Origin: Comamonadaceae bacterium | GTDB taxonomy: Bacteria; Pseudomonadota; Gammaproteobacteria; Burkholderiales; Burkholderiaceae_C | Length of the DNA: 64,000 nucleotides | Reading direction: 5' to 3' | Assembly (NCBI GenBank): GCA_947456305.1 | Contig: CANGPN010000001.1 | Span: forward strand, 186,001-250,000 | Part shown: piece after piece, positions 41,558 to 49,517 of the stretch | Position numbering within the stretch: position 1 is the stretch's first letter | Layout of the letters: every line of letters starts with the position of its first letter | The notes under the pieces: model-generated | Databases searched by the model: none | What the model was told of the DNA's origin: nothing | What the model saw: the letters and a program-made list of their open reading frames with translations, nothing else | Made by a program: the position numbers and the translations under genes

Positions 41558-41698
41558 TTAGGCCTTGACGTCCACTCTGTGGGGCTGGGCTTTGACAGGT
41601 TCGGGTTTTCTGTTTTGCTGTTCGACAGCCTGCATTTGTTTTGCCTGGGGTTTAGGCGGCGGGGCGGTTTCTCTGGGGCTGGATCCGTTCACGCGCAT
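41558..41698 (-). CDS. Small Pro/Gln/Lys-rich ORF, 46 residues
   Basis: An ATG at 41698 opens a 46-codon frame starting MRVNGSSPRETAPPPK and ending in VDVKA. It has a GGAGAA ribosome binding site about ten bases upstream and lies 36 bases after the small membrane protein on the same strand, so it may be translated as part of that operon. It has no hydrophobic span and no recognised family. Composition is biased to Pro, Gln, Lys and Ala, suggesting an unstructured peptide. Confidence 0.4.
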   Translation of the reverse strand: MRVNGSSPRETAPPPKPQAKQMQAVEQQNRKPEPVKAQPHRVDVKA

Positions 41699-41734
41699 GG
41701 TGTGGTTCTCCGGGTTTACAACGTGTTGTCTGGT

Positions 41735-42019
41735 TTAGTCAGGTAAACGGGGGTGTTTGTCCTTGACTTCTCGAACTTCAGCTTCGATCACATTATCGTC
41801 ATCATAGCTCTTGGGCGCAGGGCGCGCGGCCAGATCTTTGTAGCGTTGTACAGCGTTGACCATGACGACAAAATCCGGTTTTCTGCCGGTCAACAACCAC
41901 CTAAGACAGGACAATATCAACATCAGCGTAGCAAGTCCCAGGAACAGCAGCAGCAGCACTCCCGCCAGCAGCAAAACCAATATTCGCATCAGCCATTTCA
42001 TGCCAGTAATGTAGGCCAT
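41735..42019 (-). CDS. Small membrane protein of unknown function
   Basis: A 94-residue protein with one long hydrophobic region (about residues 9-42, many Leu) that could span the membrane once or twice, followed by a cytoplasmic-looking, charged tail with repeated Glu/Lys. No family was recognised. The ATG at 42019 gives a reasonable start. It is divergent from the epimerase gene and could be cotranscribed with the small ORF below. Confidence 0.5.
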   Translation of the reverse strand: MAYITGMKWLMRILVLLLAGVLLLLFLGLATLMLILSCLRWLLTGRKPDFVVMVNAVQRYKDLAARPAPKSYDDDNVIEAEVREVKDKHPRLPD

Positions 42020-42129
42020 GAATTGTTCTCAATCAGGCTGCCAAGGTTAAGTAATGATTAAAAGTATGATGACATCCACCTTTTGGGGTTGAAACATGCC
42101 TCAACCGATACACACCACCGGAGCCTTCC

Positions 42130-43101
42130 ATGTTTGACTATTTTCCTGTGTCAGCTGACGAATTTGACGGCCCTGTACTGGTCACCGGCGCAGGCGGCTG
42201 CATAGGCAGTTGGACGCTGGCTTTGCTTGAGCGCGCCGGTGTCACCGTGCACGCGTTTGATCTGCAAATCGATCAGCGGCGCCCCTCACTTTTGATGAAC
42301 GAATCCGCACTCAAGCGCGTGACTTGGCACGCGGGCGATATCGCCGACACCAAAGCGGTCAAAGACGTGGTGGCCAAGACCGGCGCGCGCGCCATCATTC
42401 ACCTCGCGGCTTTGCAGGTGCCGTTTTGCCGGGCCGATCCCGTGGCGGGTGCGCTGGTCAATGTGGTCGGCACTGTCAATGTGTTTGAAGCCGCCAAAGC
42501 CAGCAAGGTCGAAAGAATCACCTACGCCAGTTCGGTAGCAGCCTATGGCGCGCTGGACAACGGCGGCGCCATGTCCACGCTTTACGGCGCATATAAATAT
42601 TGCAATGAGCAAACCGCCAAGGTGTATTCCGAAGAAGACGGCATACACAGCGTCGGTATCCGCCCGGGTGTGGTTTACGGTGTCGCGCGCGACCAGGGCA
42701 TGACCTCCAAAACCACGGTGGCCATTCTGGCCGCCGCCGCCGGACAGGCTTACACCATCCCGTTCAGCGGCGACGTGTCCTGGTTGTTTGCCGGTGAAGT
42801 CGCGAGTGCCTTCATCCGCAGCGTCGCCAAGTTGCGTACCGGTGCGCCGGTGTTTGACCTCAATGGCAAGCTCGCCAGCGTAGAGGAGGGCATGAAAATG
42901 CTCAAGGCGTTGGCGCCTGAAGCCAATATCAGTATCAGCGGAAAACCCCTGGCTTTTCCAATGGGCCATTCGGACGAACCGCTGAAAGCCTATATCGGCG
43001 ACTATGGTCAGATTCCCCTGCAAGCAGGCATCCAGTCTACCTTTGAGAGCTTTAGCCAATTGCTCAAAGACAAGCGCATAGATCCCAAGCAGATCCAGTG
43101 A
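42130..43101 (+). CDS. NAD-dependent epimerase/dehydratase family protein
   Basis: A 323-residue extended short-chain dehydrogenase. The N-terminal cofactor loop is VTGAGGCIGSWT, the adenine-side aspartate is in HAFDLQ, the active site reads TYASSVAAYG and YGAYKYCNEQ (the YxxxK motif). The family converts nucleotide sugars, aldehydes or other carbonyl compounds. It is followed 43 bases later by a Baeyer-Villiger monooxygenase on the same strand, which suggests a joint pathway oxidising an alcohol to a ketone and then to an ester. Confidence 0.75.
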   Translation: MFDYFPVSADEFDGPVLVTGAGGCIGSWTLALLERAGVTVHAFDLQIDQRRPSLLMNESALKRVTWHAGDIADTKAVKDVVAKTGARAIIHLAALQVPFCRADPVAGALVNVVGTVNVFEAAKASKVERITYASSVAAYGALDNGGAMSTLYGAYKYCNEQTAKVYSEEDGIHSVGIRPGVVYGVARDQGMTSKTTVAILAAAAGQAYTIPFSGDVSWLFAGEVASAFIRSVAKLRTGAPVFDLNGKLASVEEGMKMLKALAPEANISISGKPLAFPMGHSDEPLKAYIGDYGQIPLQAGIQSTFESFSQLLKDKRIDPKQIQ

Positions 43102-43144
43102 TATCAGGGTATGTGCGGTAGTTTGATGCGATAGGATCAGCCGC

Positions 43145-44764
43145 ATGAAAGACACTCAGCCAAATACCCGTCATCTGGATGCCATCATCGTCGGCGCCGG
43201 TTTGTCTGGCATGTACCAGTTGCTCAGCCTGCGCGACAAACTGGGCATGAACGTCAAAGTGTTCGAGGCTGCCGCGGGTGTGGGCGGCACCTGGCACCAC
43301 AACCGCTATCCCGGCGCGCGCTGCGACTCCGAGAGTCATTCGTATATGTTTTATTTTTCTAAGGAACTGGTGCAGTCCTGGGAATGGACAGAGCGTTACC
43401 CGCAGCAGCCTGAAATCCAGCGCTACATGGACCATGTGGCCGACTTTTTCAATCTGCGCCCCGATATGGTGTTCAACACCCGGGTCAATGCCGCCGACTA
43501 CGACGAAGCCTCTAAGTTGTGGCGCGTGCATACCTCTGACGGTCAGAGTTGGAGCGCCACCTACTTGATCACCGCGGTCGGCTGCTTGTCCAGTGCCAAT
43601 GTGCCGGCCATCGAAGGTTTGGACAGTTTCCAAGGCCAATGGGCCCATACCAGCGCCTGGCCTGCTGAAGGCATTGATTTCAAAGGCAAACGCGTCGGTG
43701 TGGTGGGCACAGGCTCTACCGGCATTCAGGCGATTCCTGTGATTGCAGCGCAAGCCGGTCATTTGACGGTGTTTCAACGCACCGCCAACTACAGTATTCC
43801 AGCCCGAAACGCGCCATTGACCGAGGAGTTCAAACACTATGTCAAAGAGAACGCCGAAGACATACGCCAGTTGATGAACGAAACCACCAACGCGCATTGT
43901 TTTCGCATAGATCCGCGCTCGGCACTGGAGGTCAGCGAGCAAGAGCGCAACGCTGTGTACGAAGCCGCCTGGGCCAAAGGCGGTTTGCAGTTCCGGGCCA
44001 CCTTTGGCGATTTGCTCAAGGACAAAACTGCCAATGACACGGCTGCCGAATTCATCAAGACCAAAATCAGGCAAGTCGTCAAAGACCCCCAAACTGCCGC
44101 TTTGCTGTCAGACATAGACCACCCGTTCGCCGCTAAACGCCCGCCGATTGACAGCCATTATTTCGAGACCTTTAACCGTGACAACGTCAGCCTGGTCGAT
44201 ATACGCAGCCACCCTATTGAACGCATCACCGCCGCAGGCATTCAGACAACCCAGGCGCAATACGACCTCGACGTGATTGTGTTTGCCACCGGTTTCGACG
44301 CCATGACAGGCAGTTTGTTGCGCATGAATATTTCAGGCCGCCAAGGCTTGCCGTTGAAAGACGCTTGGGCGGCGGGGCCGCGCACCTACCTGGGTTTGCA
44401 AATCCCCCAATTCCCCAATATGTTCACCATCACCGGACCGGGTAGTCCTTCGGTGCTGTGCAATCTGCCGCCGCAAATCGAGCAGCACGTCAACTGGATC
44501 ACTGCTTGCATCGCCTATATGCGCGACAACGGCATTTCACAAATTGAAGCCGATGAACAAGCCAGCGACGACTGGGTGCAACAGGTGAACGAGGCCGCCA
44601 ATGCGACTTTGTTGCCGCAGGCGCACCACAGCTGGTATCTCGGCGCGAATGTGCCGGGCAAGCCCCGAGTGTTCATGCCGTATGCCGGCGGGTTTGCGCG
44701 TTACCGAGGGATTTGCGACGAGGTGGCAGCCAGCCAATACCGGGGCTTTCATTTGCACCGATAG
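43145..44764 (+). CDS. Flavin-containing Baeyer-Villiger monooxygenase
   Basis: A 539-residue FAD/NADPH monooxygenase. The first Rossmann motif is VGAGLSGMYQ near residue 16, the Baeyer-Villiger fingerprint F-Q-G-Q-W-A-H-T-S-A-W is at residues 162-172, and the second motif is VGVVGTGSTGIQ. An early GGTWHHNRYPGARCD segment also matches cyclohexanone/phenylacetone monooxygenases. Family members insert oxygen beside a ketone to give an ester or lactone. The preceding dehydrogenase gene could supply the ketone, and the convergent Liv cluster starts 17 bases after the stop. The natural ketone cannot be told from sequence. Confidence 0.9.
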   Translation: MKDTQPNTRHLDAIIVGAGLSGMYQLLSLRDKLGMNVKVFEAAAGVGGTWHHNRYPGARCDSESHSYMFYFSKELVQSWEWTERYPQQPEIQRYMDHVADFFNLRPDMVFNTRVNAADYDEASKLWRVHTSDGQSWSATYLITAVGCLSSANVPAIEGLDSFQGQWAHTSAWPAEGIDFKGKRVGVVGTGSTGIQAIPVIAAQAGHLTVFQRTANYSIPARNAPLTEEFKHYVKENAEDIRQLMNETTNAHCFRIDPRSALEVSEQERNAVYEAAWAKGGLQFRATFGDLLKDKTANDTAAEFIKTKIRQVVKDPQTAALLSDIDHPFAAKRPPIDSHYFETFNRDNVSLVDIRSHPIERITAAGIQTTQAQYDLDVIVFATGFDAMTGSLLRMNISGRQGLPLKDAWAAGPRTYLGLQIPQFPNMFTITGPGSPSVLCNLPPQIEQHVNWITACIAYMRDNGISQIEADEQASDDWVQQVNEAANATLLPQAHHSWYLGANVPGKPRVFMPYAGGFARYRGICDEVAASQYRGFHLHR

Positions 44765-44781
44765 TCTGCGGACCGCCGGTT

Positions 44782-45492
44782 TCACACAGACAAATATCGC
44801 TGCTTGATATGGGCGTTGGCGTTCAATTCGGCGATGCTGCCAGTGAACACATCGCGGCCTTTGTCTATGACCACGGCGCGGTCAGCCAGTCCCAGGCAGA
44901 AATGCAGGTTTTGCTCGGCCAGCACAATGCTGGTGCCGGTTTGCTTTAACGCCTGAATCAGTTCGCCTATTTTTTGCACCATGATGGGGGCTAAGCCTTC
45001 GCTGGGTTCGTCCAACAGCAGCAGCCGGGGATTGCCCATGAGCGCGCGCCCGACGGTCAACATTTGCTGTTCGCCACCTGAAAGCAAACCGCCTGCGCGA
45101 TGCCGCAGCGGTTTAAGCAAAGGCAGCATGTCGTAAACGCGCTCCATGGGCCAATCGTCTTCGCCGCCGGGGCCGCGTTTGTAAGCAATGTCCAGGTTGT
45201 CTTCGACACTGAGCTCAGAAAAAATCTGTCTGTCCTCGGGCACATAAGCCAGCCCGGCGCGGGCTATCAAGTGCGCTTGCCGTCCCAGGATGGAATCCCC
45301 TTGGAACACCACCGAACCGCTGAGTGCAGGGATAACGCCCGCTATAGCTTTCATGGTGGTGCTTTTACCGGCCCCGTTGCGACCGAGCAAAGCCAAAGTT
45401 TCACCTGCGCGCAGCATCAGGTTCAAGCCGAACAACACCTGGCTGGTGTCGTACAACACCTCGAGATCCTGGACTTGCAGCAGATCACTCAC
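44782..45492 (-). CDS. livF: Branched-chain amino-acid type ABC transporter ATP-binding protein LivF
   Basis: A 236-residue ABC ATPase of the LivF type. Walker A is LLGRNGAGKSTTMKA, the signature motif LLSGGEQQMLTVGRALM and Walker B LLLLDEPSEG. The start is placed at the GTG at 45492: it has AGGAGA six to eight bases upstream and overlaps the livG stop by eight bases. An ATG at 45510 lacks such a site. It powers the importer together with LivG. Confidence 0.9.
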   Translation of the reverse strand: MSDLLQVQDLEVLYDTSQVLFGLNLMLRAGETLALLGRNGAGKSTTMKAIAGVIPALSGSVVFQGDSILGRQAHLIARAGLAYVPEDRQIFSELSVEDNLDIAYKRGPGGEDDWPMERVYDMLPLLKPLRHRAGGLLSGGEQQMLTVGRALMGNPRLLLLDEPSEGLAPIMVQKIGELIQALKQTGTSIVLAEQNLHFCLGLADRAVVIDKGRDVFTGSIAELNANAHIKQRYLSV

Positions 45493-46240
45493 CGTCTTTC
45501 TCCTGTGCATGGCCTAGATAGGCCTCAATGACACGCGGGTTGGCGCGGATTTCGTCGGCATTACCCTGGGCCAGCAATTTGCCGTAGGACAACACATGAA
45601 TCTGTTGGGCGACCCTGAACACAATGTCCATGTCGTGCTCGATCAACACAATGGTCAGGCCGCCTTGGCGCCAGAGTTTTTCCACTGTGTCCATCATTTG
45701 CGTGCGTTCGTCCGGCCCCATGCCGGCCACGGGTTCGTCCAGCAACAGCACTTTGGGGCGCATCACCAAAGCCAGCGCCATGTCCAACAGTTTCTGATCG
45801 CCGTGCGACAAATTGCCGCTGACGGTATCGGCTTTGTTTTGCAAGCCCAGTTGTTCCATGACTTCGTGCGCCCGCTCGCGTGTGGCTACCAGCGGAAAAC
45901 TGCCGACCATTTGCGCTGAATGGCCGAATGCCGATTGCAGCGCGGCGCGCAGCGATTCTTCCACGGTCAGGCTTTTGAACAGCTTGGCCACTTGAAACGC
46001 GCGGCCTATGCCTTTGTGAACAATGGCGTTGCGCGACAGCCCGACCATGTTTTCGCCGTCCAGCAGTATTTGGCCGCTGTCGGGTTGCAAGCCGCCGGAA
46101 ATCAGGTTGAAAAACGTGGTTTTACCGGCGCCGTTAGGACCGATGACAGCGCTGAGTGAGCCCGCCGCAAACTCCATGGACACGTCAGAAATGGCGCTGA
46201 CTCCGCCAAAGGATTTGAAGAGTTGGTGTATGCGCAACAT
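45485..46240 (-). CDS. livG: Branched-chain amino-acid type ABC transporter ATP-binding protein LivG
   Basis: A 251-residue ABC ATPase of the LivG type with Walker A IGPNGAGKTTFFN, signature LSHGDQKLLDMALAL and Walker B KVLLLDEPVAGMGPDE; the long C-terminal segment ending in RVIEAYLGH is typical of LivG. The ATG at 46240 gives a one-base TGATG overlap with livM, which fixes the start better than the frame's first codon at 46273. Confidence 0.9.
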   Translation of the reverse strand: MLRIHQLFKSFGGVSAISDVSMEFAAGSLSAVIGPNGAGKTTFFNLISGGLQPDSGQILLDGENMVGLSRNAIVHKGIGRAFQVAKLFKSLTVEESLRAALQSAFGHSAQMVGSFPLVATRERAHEVMEQLGLQNKADTVSGNLSHGDQKLLDMALALVMRPKVLLLDEPVAGMGPDERTQMMDTVEKLWRQGGLTIVLIEHDMDIVFRVAQQIHVLSYGKLLAQGNADEIRANPRVIEAYLGHAQEKDGE

Positions 46241-47214
46241 CAGCGGCCGCCTTCTTTGGACGCGGGCAACCACTTGCGCCAGCCTTTGAACACATCGGTG
46301 ATGCCGCGCTGAAAGCCCAGCGTGAACATCAGAATCACCAGGCCCAGCGCCAGCCCGTGGTATTGGGTATTGCGGGTGATGGTGTCGTTGAAGATTTGCA
46401 GCAGCGCTGCGCCCAGTACCGGGCCGGTGAATACCTGGGTACCGCCCATCATGATCATGAACACCGCTTCGCCCGACATGGTCCAGTAGCTAAAGTCCGG
46501 GAAAGCGCCTGAGACAAACAAGGCCATGATGACACCGCCAACACCGGCAAACATACCTGCCAGAATAAAAGCATACAAACGCACGCGCCACACGTTGATA
46601 CCCAGAAAAGCGGCGCGATCTTCATTGTCGCGCAGCATGCGCAAGGTATAGCCGAAGGGCGACTGCATAAGCAATCGCATGGCCAACAGACAGCTCACCG
46701 CCAGTACGCAAGCGAACATATAAACATGTTGGGTTTTGCTCAAATCTATGCCTAAGAAGACGGGACGCGGGATACCGCCTGTCAAGCCCTGGTCGCCACC
46801 GGTCAAACCCGTCCACGTAATGATGATGCTGTGCAACAGCATTTGAAAAGCCAGTGTGAGAAACGAAAAGTAAATGCCTTTGAGGCGTACGCAAATCGCG
46901 CCAACAACCGCAGCTAGCAGGGCGCAAAACACCACCGCCGTCAACAAGGCCACGGGCACCGGCACAGCGGCTTTTTGCAGCATCAAAGAAAACGCATAGG
47001 CACCGCTACCGAAAAACATGGCGTGACCAAAGGACACCATGCCGCCGTAGCCCACCAGCATATTGAGCGAAGTGGCCAGCAGGCCAACCGCACACAAGCG
47101 GATGATGAAGTCAATCACCACTCTCGACGGTTCAAGCCAAGGCAAAACCAACAGCAACATCAGCACCAGAGCAGCCAAAGCAGCGTCTTTTTGCCAGCGA
47201 TTCACCCCGATCAT
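46240..47214 (-). CDS. livM: Branched-chain amino-acid type ABC transporter permease LivM
   Basis: A 324-residue hydrophobic permease of the LivM type with about ten membrane spans. Characteristic segments are LVGYGGMVSFGHAMFFGSGAYA and GLTGGDQGLTGG, and the coupling part RDNEDRAAFLGINVWRVRL near residue 200. It shares an ATGA overlap with livH and a TGATG overlap with livG. It pairs with LivH to form the transport channel. Confidence 0.9.
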   Translation of the reverse strand: MIGVNRWQKDAALAALVLMLLLVLPWLEPSRVVIDFIIRLCAVGLLATSLNMLVGYGGMVSFGHAMFFGSGAYAFSLMLQKAAVPVPVALLTAVVFCALLAAVVGAICVRLKGIYFSFLTLAFQMLLHSIIITWTGLTGGDQGLTGGIPRPVFLGIDLSKTQHVYMFACVLAVSCLLAMRLLMQSPFGYTLRMLRDNEDRAAFLGINVWRVRLYAFILAGMFAGVGGVIMALFVSGAFPDFSYWTMSGEAVFMIMMGGTQVFTGPVLGAALLQIFNDTITRNTQYHGLALGLVILMFTLGFQRGITDVFKGWRKWLPASKEGGR

Positions 47215-48113
47215 GATTGGCCCTTACCCATGAGTCCGCTGGGCTTGTAGACCAGAATCAAACCCATGGCCAAAAACATGATGCCTTCGACAAACAGCGG
47301 AAAACCTATGGAGCCGAAAGATCGGATCAAACCTATGAGCAAAGCACCTAGCAAGGCGCCGCTGACCGAACCCATGCCGCCTATGACCGTGACGATGAAG
47401 GATTCAATCAATATGGAAAACCCCATGCCGGGTGACATGGAGCGCACGGGTGCTGCCAGGCCGCCTGCCAGCCCGGCCAACAGACCGCCGAAAGCAAACA
47501 CCGAGGCGTAAATCAGTCGCGTGTTCAATCCCAAAGCGGAGGTCATGCCGGGGTTTTGCGCCGCTGCGCGGATGATTTTGCCGGCGCGGGTGCGTGTGAG
47601 GGTGAACCAGAGCAAACCGGCGATTAACCCGGCAGCAGCCATCAAATACACATAAAACACCGGCACCACGCCGCCGCCAATAAATAAAGGCGCTTGCTGG
47701 AAAGCCTGGGGCATGCCCATGGACTGGAACTCTGCACCCCAGACGATTTTCACCACATCGTCCAAAATCAAAATAAACGCGTAACACACCAGCAGTTGCA
47801 GCAGCACATCCGACTGGTAAACCCGGCGCATGAAAAAGCGTTCAAACACCAATGCAAACAGGCCGACACCCAAACCCGCCGCCAACGCCGCCAGCGCATA
47901 GCTGTCAGTGATGCGGTAGGCGGAGAGCGCCACATAGGCACCCAGCATATAAAACGAGCCATGGGCAAAGTTGATAACGCCCAATACGCCGAAGATGAGT
48001 GTCAGACCGGCGGCCACCAGAAACAGCAATGCGCCGACGATCAGGCCGGTACTGGTCTGGGTGACGATGCATGACATCGAGCCAAGACATTCAAACAAGG
48101 CATTGAGATCCAT
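47211..48113 (-). CDS. livH: Branched-chain amino-acid type ABC transporter permease LivH
   Basis: A 300-residue permease of the LivH type with about eight membrane spans. Marks are LTLIFGVLGVINFAHGSFYMLGAY and the RAAAQNPGMTSALGLNTRLIY coupling segment. The start is placed at the ATG at 48113; a TTG at 48122 would add three residues. It is 17 bases after the binding-protein gene. Confidence 0.9.
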   Translation of the reverse strand: MDLNALFECLGSMSCIVTQTSTGLIVGALLFLVAAGLTLIFGVLGVINFAHGSFYMLGAYVALSAYRITDSYALAALAAGLGVGLFALVFERFFMRRVYQSDVLLQLLVCYAFILILDDVVKIVWGAEFQSMGMPQAFQQAPLFIGGGVVPVFYVYLMAAAGLIAGLLWFTLTRTRAGKIIRAAAQNPGMTSALGLNTRLIYASVFAFGGLLAGLAGGLAAPVRSMSPGMGFSILIESFIVTVIGGMGSVSGALLGALLIGLIRSFGSIGFPLFVEGIMFLAMGLILVYKPSGLMGKGQS

Positions 48114-48130
48114 CGGAAGCAATCAGTAGT

Positions 48131-49390
48131 TCAGCTGTAGGACTTGCGCTTTTTCCATTGAACTTCCAACTCGGCAATCTGTTTCCAGTTGCCAGGAAGC
48201 GGTTTGGACATGAATGGCTCTTTGGGTTCGAGTGCGCCCCAGCCCACGGCGTAGTCGACCAAGGTGTTGTCTTCGGCGCGCATGGTCAGTTTGCCGTTTG
48301 AGCCGAAAGGAGAATCGATGCTCATGCCGCGCAAGGCTTCGGCCATTTTCTTGCCGTCGGCGCTATTGGTTTTCTTCATGGCGCTGGTGAGAAACTGCAC
48401 CGCAGCCGCGTTTTGCCAAGCCCAGTTCAGCGGCAGGTCTTTAAAGCGCGCCTGGTAGGCGTTGGACCAGTTGGTGTTGGCGGGTGTATTGGGAAAGCTT
48501 TTCAGATAACGGTTACCCGAGTGCAATCCACGTGGCACGTTTTTCACCGCATGCAGCACGGCGTAGTCGGCCATGTTGACGGCAAAAAACTCACGTTCGT
48601 TGAACAAGCCGTAAATGCCGGCTTGGTCGATGAAAGAGGTGAGGTCGCCGCCCCACAGCGCCGAATAAATGGCTTGCGGTTTGCCTTGCAGCAAACGCGT
48701 GATGGCTTCGGTGTAATCGGCCTGGAAGAGCTTGGGCCAGACATCGCCGGTGATTTCAATCGAAGGATTGAACAGCTTCAAATACTCCATGAACTCAGCG
48801 GTGGTATCGCGTCCGTAGGCGTAGTCTGGCGACACCGTCATCCAGCGCTTCAGGTTTTTTTCCTTGGCCACTTGCGCCGCATAAGCGCCGCCGACGATGG
48901 CATCGTGCACACCTTGGCGGGCGCAGCGAAAGCCCAGTGGCGTGCGGATTTTGGGATCTGCTGTCAGCGATGAAGTTTCCGAGCAGGTGTGCATGACCAG
49001 CACGCCCAAGTCGCGCGCGACTTCATGCACCGCAAAACCGCCGGACGATGCCTCTGCGTCCAAAATGATCTCGCAGTCTTCAGACGTCACGAGTTCACGC
49101 GCCACGCGCGCGGCTTCTTGCGGCTGACCTTTGGAGTCGCGAATCACCAGTTCGATTTTGCGGCCGTTGAGACCGCCTGCGGCGTTGAATTTCTCGACTT
49201 CCAGTGACGCAGCATTTGAGGAGGCCTGACCCAGCATAGCGACGCGGCCCGACAAAATAGTGGGCATGCCTATGCGTATGTTTTTATTCTGAGCGCGCGA
49301 AATAAAAGGCGCACTCAAGGTGGCGGCGGTGACGGCAGAAGCGCCGAATTTCAACAGTTGGCGGCGTTGTTGCGAGGTGAGGTCTGACAT
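48131..49390 (-). CDS. Branched-chain amino-acid type ABC substrate-binding protein
   Basis: A 419-residue periplasmic binding protein of the LivK family. The N-terminus carries a Tat-type signal (QQRRQLLKFGASAVTAATL), so it may be exported folded. Segments IRIGMPTILSGRVAMLGQ, GGLNGRKIELVIRDSKGQPQEAARVARELV match the family. LivK-type proteins bind amino acids, amides, urea or other small polar compounds. The ATG at 49390 has GGGAGA about seven bases upstream. It lies between the amidohydrolase and livH, so it probably delivers the product or substrate of the neighbouring hydrolases. Confidence 0.85.
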   Translation of the reverse strand: MSDLTSQQRRQLLKFGASAVTAATLSAPFISRAQNKNIRIGMPTILSGRVAMLGQASSNAASLEVEKFNAAGGLNGRKIELVIRDSKGQPQEAARVARELVTSEDCEIILDAEASSGGFAVHEVARDLGVLVMHTCSETSSLTADPKIRTPLGFRCARQGVHDAIVGGAYAAQVAKEKNLKRWMTVSPDYAYGRDTTAEFMEYLKLFNPSIEITGDVWPKLFQADYTEAITRLLQGKPQAIYSALWGGDLTSFIDQAGIYGLFNEREFFAVNMADYAVLHAVKNVPRGLHSGNRYLKSFPNTPANTNWSNAYQARFKDLPLNWAWQNAAAVQFLTSAMKKTNSADGKKMAEALRGMSIDSPFGSNGKLTMRAEDNTLVDYAVGWGALEPKEPFMSKPLPGNWKQIAELEVQWKKRKSYS

Positions 49391-49517
49391 GGTGATCTCC
49401 CGGGGTGTTGGCTGGCTCACAAGGTAAGAAACAGTCTATGTCAAACGGACACCCGCGGGCTTAGGGGTTTAAGCCGACAAAGCGTGTTGCAGGGGCCGCC
49501 CGGAAGAGTGAACGTTT

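Noticed and set aside
42286-43155. 289-residue minus-strand open frame
   Set aside because: Antisense to the epimerase/dehydratase gene.
43064-44092. 342-residue minus-strand open frame
   Set aside because: Antisense to the Baeyer-Villiger monooxygenase; no recognisable motif.
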